From Acidobacteriaceae bacterium (GTDB taxonomy: Bacteria > Acidobacteriota > Terriglobia > Terriglobales > Acidobacteriaceae), in contig JASHVU010000272.1 in the NCBI GenBank assembly GCA_030044455.1, forward strand, positions 1-5,717: a stretch of 5,717 nt of DNA, read 5' to 3'. This document shows positions 1-4,346 of the stretch, piece after piece (positions within the stretch are counted from its first letter, which is position 1; each line of letters begins with the position of its first letter). Below the pieces are notes generated by a model, which saw only the letters and a program-made list of their open reading frames with translations, had not been told where the DNA came from and ran no database searches. Position numbers and translations under genes: made by a program.

Positions 1-333
1 CCGCTTAACTCGGCCACCAATGGAAACATCACGCTTGGGATGGGGGTTCAGTTCTCTGCGACCGGCCTGGCAACCGCTACTTACTCCAGTGGAGGAACAA
101 GCTGCACCAATGGAACGCAGAATGTGACCTTCTCCAGCAATGGCGGAGTCCTGGGTACGATCACAGTAAGCGGGGGCATCCCGTCTGGATCAATCACCCT
201 GACAAGCACGGGCTACGGATTCAGCGGGACGACAGCCAGCGGTACGGTCGCAACTTGCACTGGAGCGACAACCTTCAATATCACGCTCGGCGGGGCGCAG
301 GGCAATGCTGTCGAATTGGTAGCAGCCCAGTAA
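1..333 (+). CDS. 3' end of a Gly/Ser/Thr-rich, probably surface or fibre-like protein (partial)
   Basis: The reading frame is open from base 1 to the TAA at 331-333, giving the last 110 residues; the start lies outside the window. The composition is dominated by Gly, Ser, Thr, Ala and Asn with almost no charged residues, and short alternating hydrophobic stretches suggest beta structure. The motif N-[IV]-T-[LF] recurs at residues 9-12, 41-44 and 93-96, and a Cys-Thr pair precedes the last two (C35, C86), so the tail may contain degenerate repeats. The 11-mer CACCAATGGAA occurs at 15-25 and 105-115, in the same frame and 30 codons apart. Such tails occur in secreted or surface proteins and in phage tail fibres. 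The terminase gene next door makes a phage origin conceivable but does not prove it. Base composition is visibly less GC-rich than the downstream genes. No family recognised. Confidence 0.7.
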   Translation, partial: PLNSATNGNITLGMGVQFSATGLATATYSSGGTSCTNGTQNVTFSSNGGVLGTITVSGGIPSGSITLTSTGYGFSGTTASGTVATCTGATTFNITLGGAQGNAVELVAAQ

Positions 334-356
334 GGACCGGGATTGATCGCACGACT

Positions 357-412
357 ACGGAGTATAGCAATCCTGGAACTGCTGAGGTCGATCGTCTGCG
401 TGAATACTCCGT
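357..412. repeat. 9-bp perfect inverted repeat before the terminase RBS
   Basis: ACGGAGTAT at 357-365 is the exact reverse complement of ATACTCCGT at 404-412, separated by 38 nt. The right arm ends two bases before the ribosome binding site at 415-420. As RNA this would close a 56-nt hairpin next to the terminase start; as DNA the half-sites could be a protein target. Either role is inference. The rest of the 334-429 gap shows no convincing -35/-10 pair. Confidence 0.45.
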
Positions 413-414
413 TT

Positions 415-420
415 AAGGAA
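415..420 (+). promoter_or_regulatory. Ribosome binding site of the terminase gene
   Basis: AAGGAA lies 9 nt upstream of the ATG at 430. This decides the start: the longer frame opening with TTG at 343 has no such site and would add 29 residues unlike a terminase N-terminus. A GTG at 421 is in frame but abuts the site. Confidence 0.6.
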
Positions 421-429
421 GTGAAAGCG

Positions 430-2064
430 ATGACGCCCGGAGAAGCCGAAAGTCTGTGCGTGTGTTCTGAGGCAGCGGGCGGAGCGCCGCGGGAATCTGC
501 CGCAGAAAGCGCGAACCGGAAGGCGGTAAATCTGAAGATACTGCCGTTGGATGCCGCGGAGCTGATCCGGTTTGGTTCCATCCTGGATCAGCGGCCGGCC
601 ATCCTGCGGGGAGAGACTGTCGGTATAGCGCTGGCCCGAAGTCTGCTCAAGGTGAGAACCAGGGAAGGCAGAACCGCCCGGCTGAATGCCAACCCGGCAC
701 AGCGTCTCTTTGAAGAGCGGCGGGGCCGGCAGAACATCGTTTTGAAGGCGCGGCAGATGGGAATCACCACATGGACTGCCGCGCGCTTCTTTCTGAAGAC
801 AATATCCCGGCCCGGTACGCTCACCTTGCAGGTGGCGCACACCCAGCAGGCCGCGGAAGAGATTTTCGCCATCGTTCACCGGTTCGTGAATCTGCTTCCC
901 GAGCCTCTGCGCAAAGGACCGCTCAAAACCGGCCGGTCGAACGTGCGCCAGATCGTGTTCCCCGCGCTGGACTCTCAATACCGTGTGGTGACGGCCGGCG
1001 ACCGGAACGCCGGCCGGGGTCTGACGGTGCAGAACATGCACTGCTCGGAGCTGGCGCGCTGGCCCGGCAACCCTGCCGAGATTCTTGCCGGGCTGCGTGC
1101 GTCGCTCGAGCCGGAAGGCGAGCTGATTCTGGAATCGACGCCGGACGGCGTAGGCGGATGCTTCCACGAGCTGTGGCTCAAAGCCCCCGAGACCGACATG
1201 GTGCGGCACTTCTTTCCCTGGTGGTTGGAGAAACGCTACCGCGCAGCGGCTGCCGACCCCGCCACGCTCAGCGAAGAAGAGCGCGCCCTGATCCGGAAAC
1301 ATGGGCTGGACCTCGAACAGATTGGTTTCCGGCGCAAACTGCGCGCCGATTATCGCAGCCTGGTGCAGCAGGAGTTCGCCGAAGACGACGAGAGCTGCTT
1401 TCTGGCCAGCGGCCAGAGCGTGTTTGAGATCGACGCGCTCGATGAGCGTTTGAAAACGGTTTCGGAACCGGTCGAATCCCGCTTCAATGGCGATCTGGCC
1501 ATCTGGCTGCCCCCGGTCGCCCCAAAAAAATATTTGCTCGCGGTCGATCCCGCGGGAGGCGGCAACGACGGTGACTACTCCGCCATCCAGGTGCTCGAGG
1601 TTGAAACCGGCCTGCAATGCGCGGAGTTTGCCGGACACGTGGGCGGCCTGGAACTGGCTCGCATTGTCACCACTCTGGCCCGCGAGTACAACCGGGCCTG
1701 GGTGGTGGTGGAGCGGAACAATCACGGCAGCGGCGTGCTGGCCTATTTGGAGTCACCTTGCGAGTGCGAGCGCGTCTATTGGCAGGGCGGGCGGCAAAAC
1801 GGACAGCCCGGGTGGCTGACAACTTCGCTGAGCCGGCCGGCCGCGCTGGGAAGGCTGGGAGCGGCGCTGGTCGATGAGCCCATGCGGTTCCAGAGCCGGC
1901 GGCTGCTGGCCGAGTGCCGCACATTCGTCCGCCTGCCCAATGGCAATGCAGCCGCTCGCGCCGGTGCGCACGACGATCGAGTGATGGCCATGGCCATCGG
2001 CCTGGCCGCGCGCGAGGAGATGGTGGGGAAGAGCAGCTTCCAGCTTCTAGCTTCTAGCTTCTAG
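430..2064 (+). CDS. terL: Phage-type terminase large subunit (DNA-packaging ATPase/nuclease)
   Basis: This 544-residue protein is of normal length for a large terminase, the motor that pumps phage DNA into capsids and cuts it. The ATPase half shows a Walker A variant typical of terminases, KARQMGITT at 106-114; a Walker B-like segment ending in the catalytic-type glutamate E207 (MHCSELARW, 203-211); and a coupling motif ESTPDG at 235-240. The nuclease half is RNase H-like, with D373 in AVDPAGGG, E428 in VVVERN and D515/D516 in AHDDRV, so all three acidic metal-binding positions appear present. The gene looks intact. Its last ten codons and stop are built from heptanucleotide repeats (SSFQLLASSF), so the original C-terminus may have been replaced. 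No small terminase, portal, protease or capsid gene follows, so it is an isolated packaging gene here: a prophage remnant or a domesticated copy. The ATG at 430 was preferred over TTG 343 because of the RBS. Family assignment is strong; present-day function is open. Confidence 0.9.
   Translation: MTPGEAESLCVCSEAAGGAPRESAAESANRKAVNLKILPLDAAELIRFGSILDQRPAILRGETVGIALARSLLKVRTREGRTARLNANPAQRLFEERRGRQNIVLKARQMGITTWTAARFFLKTISRPGTLTLQVAHTQQAAEEIFAIVHRFVNLLPEPLRKGPLKTGRSNVRQIVFPALDSQYRVVTAGDRNAGRGLTVQNMHCSELARWPGNPAEILAGLRASLEPEGELILESTPDGVGGCFHELWLKAPETDMVRHFFPWWLEKRYRAAAADPATLSEEERALIRKHGLDLEQIGFRRKLRADYRSLVQQEFAEDDESCFLASGQSVFEIDALDERLKTVSEPVESRFNGDLAIWLPPVAPKKYLLAVDPAGGGNDGDYSAIQVLEVETGLQCAEFAGHVGGLELARIVTTLAREYNRAWVVVERNNHGSGVLAYLESPCECERVYWQGGRQNGQPGWLTTSLSRPAALGRLGAALVDEPMRFQSRRLLAECRTFVRLPNGNAAARAGAHDDRVMAMAIGLAAREEMVGKSSFQLLASSF
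1524..1554 (+). other. Possible -1 frameshift-type signal inside the terminase gene
   Basis: Seven A residues at 1524-1530 are read in frame as xxA AAA AAA, the slippery arrangement used in bacterial -1 frameshifting. Eight bases further on, CGCGG (1539-1543) and CCGCG (1550-1554) can form a 5-bp stem with a 6-nt loop. The site falls between the ATPase and nuclease domains, six codons before D373. The -1 frame stays open to a stop at 1875-1877, so a shift would give about 482 residues without the nuclease motifs. Chance occurrence is quite possible. Confidence 0.2.
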
Positions 2065-2104
2065 CTTCTAGCTTCTAGCCCTCAGCCCTCAGCCCTCAGC
2101 CCTC
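2035..2104 (+). repeat. Left heptad array of copy 1 (10 units)
   Basis: Ten 7-nt units run in perfect register: AGCTTCC once, AGCTTCT five times (2042-2076) and AGCCCTC four times (2077-2104), preceded by AGC at 2032-2034. The array overlaps the terminase coding end. Each AGCTTCT junction makes a TAG, and because 7 is not a multiple of 3 the array carries stops in all three forward frames (2048, 2055, 2062). The terminase ends at the third one. Confidence 0.92.
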
Positions 2105-2146
2105 AGAATTTAGTTTTGACTTTATTGTGCGTGGTTCGAAAGCTGA

Positions 2147-2165
2147 AGTATCCATTGGTGATACT
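2147..2165 (+). other. Hairpin in core of copy 1
   Basis: AGTATC (2147-2152) and GATACT (2160-2165) form a perfect 6-bp stem with a 7-nt loop. It lies in the unpaired core enclosed by the long heptad stem. No function is assigned. Confidence 0.35.
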
Positions 2166-2177
2166 CCGACGGTCGGC

Positions 2178-2196
2178 TTGCGGTTTTGGACCGCAA
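2178..2196 (+). other. Anticodon-arm-like hairpin in core of copy 1
   Basis: TTGCGG (2178-2183) and CCGCAA (2191-2196) form a perfect 6-bp stem around the 7-nt loop TTTTGGA. The size and U-rich loop resemble a tRNA anticodon arm, and GGTTC follows at 2200-2204. However, the spacing is too short for a T arm and no acceptor stem of normal length can be drawn, so this is not called a tRNA. No T-run follows, so it is not a typical terminator either. Confidence 0.4.
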
Positions 2197-2214
2197 CCCG
2201 GTTCTGCACTACCT

Positions 2215-2256
2215 AGCTGGAGGCTAGAAGCCAGGAGCTAAAGGCAAGTAGCCCAC
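2215..2256 (+). repeat. Right (inverted) heptad array of copy 1 (6 units)
   Basis: Six units in register follow the pattern RGCNNNN: AGCTGGA, GGCTAGA, AGCCAGG, AGCTAAA, GGCAAGT, AGCCCAC. The array is purine-rich and broadly complementary to the left array, with GGCTAGAAGC at 2222-2231 matching GCTTCTAGCC at 2071-2080 perfectly. It is more diverged than the left array. Confidence 0.75.
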
Positions 2257-2282
2257 TATAGAATCCCAAGAGAACTGGAATT

Positions 2283-2290
2283 AAGGCAGG
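2283..2290 (+). promoter_or_regulatory. Ribosome binding site of the HipA-like kinase gene
   Basis: AAGGCAGG ends 7 nt before the TTG at 2298. This supports a rare TTG start over the internal ATG at 2331, which would remove the first 11 residues of the conserved-looking N-terminus. Confidence 0.5.
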
Positions 2291-2297
2291 TGCAGTC

Positions 2298-3170
2298 TTG
2301 GCGGTTCTGGCGGTGCAGCAGATCCGGCGGATGCGGGGCGGCGCGCAGGGACAGCTCATGCTGGGCGCCGATGGACACATCTACGTCGTCAAGTTCCAGA
2401 ACAACCCGCAGCACATGCGGGTGCTGGCCAACGAGCTGCTGGCCTCGCGGCTGGCCGTTGCCGCCGGCCTCAACGTGCCCCACGCCGAGCTCGTCGAAGT
2501 CTCCGGCTGGCTGGTTGACAACACTCCCGAGCTGGAGATCGACCTGGGACGGACGCGCGAACGTTGCCGCCCGGGTCTGCACTTCGGCTCCCGCTTCGCA
2601 GGCGGACTCATGCCCGGACAGGTCGTCGATTACCTGGCCGAAGAACAGCTGCTCGAAGTGAAGAATCTCGCCGAGTTCGCCGGCATTCTGGCCCTCGACA
2701 AGTGGACCGCCAACGCCAATGGCCGCCAGGCGGTCTTCACGCGCCGCCAGCGGGAGCGCCGCTACCTGGCCTTTTTCATCGATTTCGGATACTGCTTCCA
2801 CGCCGGCAACTGGAGCTTTGAAGATGCGCCTCTGCGCGGGGTCTATTATCGCAACGATGTCTATCGCAATGTGACCGGTTGGGAGTCCTTCGAACCGTGG
2901 CTCCAGCGCCTGGAAACCATGCCCTCTGAGTCCATCTGGAGCGCCGCCAACGAAGTGCCGCCCGAGTGGTATGGAGGCGATCTTGCCGAAATGGAAACGC
3001 TGGTCGAAAAACTGCTCGCCCGCCGCTCCCGCATCCGGGAGCTGATCGAAGCATTCCGGGACTCGGACCGCCGGCCATTTCCGAATTGGGGAAGCGGGGC
3101 GAGAGAAATCAGCAGCGGGAGGTGGAACGAGTCCCGATGGGGAGATACGATGTCAGGGAGGGTGAATTGA
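2298..3170 (+). CDS. HipA-like kinase domain protein (HipA_2 type)
   Basis: This 290-residue protein resembles stand-alone HipA_2 proteins, relatives of the Ser/Thr kinase toxin HipA. The N-terminus IRRMRGGAQ (residues 9-17) is the glycine-rich nucleotide loop. K32 in YVVKFQNNPQH is the probable ATP-contacting lysine and E46 its likely partner. LALDKWTANANGR (131-143) looks like the catalytic loop, with D134, N139 and N141. FFIDFG (159-164) is the metal-binding DFG-type motif with D162. The active site therefore looks complete. No HipB-like antidote is next to it; the next gene encodes a DUF3037 protein, the usual neighbour of this kinase type. The target is unknown. Translation probably starts at TTG 2298, because homologues as I recall them begin just ahead of the RRMRGGAQ block and an RBS is well placed. 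Copy 2 of the heptad element begins within eight bases of the stop. The Trp/Arg-rich last 25 residues look unconserved. Confidence 0.85.
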   Translation: MAVLAVQQIRRMRGGAQGQLMLGADGHIYVVKFQNNPQHMRVLANELLASRLAVAAGLNVPHAELVEVSGWLVDNTPELEIDLGRTRERCRPGLHFGSRFAGGLMPGQVVDYLAEEQLLEVKNLAEFAGILALDKWTANANGRQAVFTRRQRERRYLAFFIDFGYCFHAGNWSFEDAPLRGVYYRNDVYRNVTGWESFEPWLQRLETMPSESIWSAANEVPPEWYGGDLAEMETLVEKLLARRSRIRELIEAFRDSDRRPFPNWGSGAREISSGRWNESRWGDTMSGRVN

Positions 3171-3177
3171 GAACAGC

Positions 3178-3212
3178 AGCTTCTAGCTGCCAGCTCCCAG
3201 CTTTTAGCTTTT
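3178..3212 (+). repeat. Left heptad array of copy 2 (5 units)
   Basis: Five units in register: AGCTTCT, AGCTGCC, AGCTCCC, AGCTTTT, AGCTTTT. AGCT is invariant and the remaining three bases are mostly pyrimidines. The array begins seven bases after the kinase stop codon. Confidence 0.85.
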
Positions 3213-3214
3213 TC

Positions 3215-3245
3215 GTGTTGAATCCGCCACTGGAGGGTTCAGCAC
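3215..3245 (+). other. 11-bp hairpin in core of copy 2
   Basis: GTGTTGAATCC (3215-3225) pairs along its full length with GGGTTCAGCAC (3235-3245), with two G-U pairs and a 9-nt loop. It sits directly after the left heptad array. No T-run follows, so a rho-independent terminator is unlikely. It is the most stable local structure in the gap. Confidence 0.55.
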
Positions 3246-3299
3246 ATCGATTCGTAGTTTCCTGGTTACCGGCATTGCTGCATCGTGCCGCACTCCCGA

Positions 3300-3348
3300 A
3301 GCCGGGAGCTGGAAGCCAGAGGCTAGGGGCTTGCAGCTGGTAGCTGTT
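3300..3348 (+). repeat. Right (inverted) heptad array of copy 2 (7 units)
   Basis: Seven units in register: AGCCGGG, AGCTGGA, AGCCAGA, GGCTAGG, GGCTTGC, AGCTGGT, AGCTGTT. The pattern is RGCYNNN. The array ends six bases before the DUF3037 start codon and so occupies the place of its ribosome binding site. Confidence 0.85.
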
Positions 3349-3354
3349 CCTGCG

Positions 3355-4188
3355 ATGACTTCGTCGACCCAACGCCGCGCCTGCGAGTTCCGCCTGCTCC
3401 GGTACGTGCCGGACGCAGTGCGGAACGAGTGTGTACATATCGGGGTGATGCTACGCGAGGAGGGTGGCTCCCACACTGAGGTTCGCTTTACTCGCGACTG
3501 GCGCCGGGTGCGCTGCCTCGATCCCGACGCAGACACCGGCCTGCTCGAAGGGATGGAAACCGAGTTGCGCCGGCGGCTCTCGGCCGAGCCCGACGAAAAG
3601 CTCATGCGCATCCTCGAGGAATCCCTCTCGCTGGGCGTGCAGATGACCGAGGCCAGGGCCTATCTGGCCGAAAGCATTCCCGCCGGCGTTGAAGAGCTGA
3701 TGCGGCTCTATGTCGACCCGCCACCGCGCGAAAAACTGCCCCGTTTGGCCGGCCGAGCCGCCATCCAATCGCGCATGCGCACGGAGTTCGAACACGCCGG
3801 GGTATGGGATCTCTTACGCAAACGCATTGCCGCTTCCGATTACACCCGGCCCGGCGACCCGTTACGGATCGACCTCGGCTACCGGCCCAACGGGCTGATT
3901 CGCATGTTCCACGCGGTGAGCTTCGAACCCGGCCTGGAGATGGCCAAGGTGCTGGCCTTCTCGGCTGCCGCGCTTCGTGCCGGTGTCGAGCGGGTTGAAA
4001 AGGCCGAGCTCGAACTGACGGCCATCATCGAGCCGGCCGCCAAACTGGGCGCCACCGATGCAGAGCCGGAACGGCTGGCCCTCTATCGCTTCGGCGTTGA
4101 GACCATGGAAGAGCACCGGATCCGCGTGCTCACCACCTCCGACATGGGCCGCGTGGCCGAAACGGCGCGGCGCGAGTTGCGGATTTGA
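3355..4188 (+). CDS. DUF3037 domain protein, partner of the HipA-like kinase
   Basis: This 277-residue protein carries the DUF3037 signature near its N-terminus, RYVPDAVRNECVHIGVML (residues 16-33), followed by a mixed alpha/beta region to about residue 120 and a further C-terminal half rich in Glu, Arg and Ala that I cannot assign. The biochemical role of DUF3037 is unknown to me. No signal peptide or membrane segment is visible, so it is probably cytoplasmic. The family is typically encoded next to HipA_2-type kinases, as here, which suggests a shared function, possibly as substrate or regulator of the kinase (inference). The ATG at 3355 is chosen because the domain starts within ten residues of it. 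The alternative TTG at 3331 lies inside the heptad array. No Shine-Dalgarno sequence precedes the ATG, the upstream bases being repeat units. Translation may thus be weak or depend on RNA structure. Confidence 0.8.
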   Translation: MTSSTQRRACEFRLLRYVPDAVRNECVHIGVMLREEGGSHTEVRFTRDWRRVRCLDPDADTGLLEGMETELRRRLSAEPDEKLMRILEESLSLGVQMTEARAYLAESIPAGVEELMRLYVDPPPREKLPRLAGRAAIQSRMRTEFEHAGVWDLLRKRIAASDYTRPGDPLRIDLGYRPNGLIRMFHAVSFEPGLEMAKVLAFSAAALRAGVERVEKAELELTAIIEPAAKLGATDAEPERLALYRFGVETMEEHRIRVLTTSDMGRVAETARRELRI

Positions 4189-4194
4189 AATCCG
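4180..4194. repeat. Small palindrome over the DUF3037 stop codon
   Basis: CGGATTT and AAATCCG flank a single central G, overlapping the TGA at 4186-4188. As RNA it could form a 5-bp hairpin with a 5-nt loop. The following bases are pyrimidine-rich but not a T-run, so a terminator role is doubtful. Confidence 0.25.
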
Positions 4195-4269
4195 ATCCCT
4201 TCAGAATTCCTTCAAACCTCTTCCTTTCATTGCCCCGGCCGCCGCGCCACTCTCACGCGCAAACCGCGC

Positions 4270-4278
4270 TGCTACAAT
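4270..4278 (+). promoter_or_regulatory. Probable extended -10 promoter for cysS
   Basis: TGCTACAAT matches the extended -10 pattern TGnTATAAT with one change in the hexamer (TACAAT at 4273-4278). The best-spaced -35 candidate, CTCTCA at 4250-4255 (17-nt spacer), is poor, as is common when an extended -10 is present. A start of transcription near 4285 would leave a short leader. The other bases of the 4189-4346 gap show no gene or strong structure. Confidence 0.45.
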
Positions 4279-4346
4279 CGAAAAAGGCCCTAAAACTGCC
4301 GAATTTCGTTGTTTTTATGACGGTCTTTGATGACGGTTCAGGAACG

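Larger units (their letters stand above)
2035..2256. repeat. Foldback heptad-repeat element, copy 1
   Basis: This composite element spans the end of the terminase gene and most of the gap before the kinase gene. It consists of a left heptad array (2035-2104), a unique core of 110 nt and an inverted right heptad array (2215-2256). Positions 2050-2086 can pair with 2216-2252 in one register without bulges: 32 of 37 positions pair, three of them G-U, including a perfect 10-bp block (2071-2080 with 2222-2231). The single-stranded core holds two smaller hairpins. It shares its layout, orientation and edge sequences with copy 2. It may be a non-autonomous mobile repeat, a transcript-end structure or a processed RNA; no encoded protein is visible. 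The remaining gap, 2257-2297, holds only the kinase RBS and a weak -10-like TAGAAT. Confidence 0.75.
3178..3348. repeat. Foldback heptad-repeat element, copy 2
   Basis: This has the same architecture and orientation as the element behind the terminase gene: a pyrimidine-rich heptad array (3178-3212), an 87-nt core, and an inverted purine-rich heptad array (3300-3348). Positions 3178-3204 pair with 3298-3324 without bulges, 24 of 27 positions, two of them G-U. It fills nearly the whole gap between kinase and DUF3037 genes. Both copies begin with AGCAGCTTC (2032-2040, 3175-3183) and their cores end with GCACT-[AC]-CC (2206-2213, 3290-3297) one or two bases before the right array, which argues for common descent. 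The cores otherwise show no alignable similarity to me. Confidence 0.75.

Noticed and set aside
355..1725. Long open frame of 456 codons on the minus strand over the terminase gene
   Set aside because: It mirrors a strongly supported terminase on the + strand. Its translation is Arg/Pro/His-rich with no recognisable motif, as expected for antisense of GC-rich coding sequence.
2116..2152. Promoter from TTGACT at 2116-2121
   Set aside because: The -35-like hexamer is good, but nothing resembling a -10 lies 16-18 nt downstream; AGTATC is 25 nt away.
404..2168. ATACTCCG shared by the inverted repeat at 404-411 and the core of copy 1 at 2161-2168
   Set aside because: An 8-mer match in two places in nearly 6 kb on two strands is compatible with chance, and the flanks do not align.
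2153..2225. tRNA gene (Gln-like, anticodon TTG) suggested by the TTTTGGA loop
   Set aside because: GGTTC comes about four bases too early for a T arm, no 5-bp T stem forms, and an acceptor stem at the right distance is absent.
2035..2256. Retron non-coding RNA
   Set aside because: The inverted arms with an inner hairpin are reminiscent of one, but no reverse transcriptase gene lies in the window.
2259..2264. TAGAAT as a -10 box for the kinase gene
   Set aside because: The hexamer fits five of six positions and is well placed before TTG 2298, but no -35 or extended TG accompanies it. Not enough to call.
2035..3348. CRISPR array
   Set aside because: The repeats are 7-nt tandem units without spacers, and no cas gene is nearby.
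2035..3348. Integron-type attC sites separating gene cassettes
   Set aside because: The gene-plus-foldback layout is similar, but the typical core sites (GTTRRRY/RYYYAAC) at the ends, the extrahelical bases and an integrase are not seen. Heptad periodicity is not an attC property.
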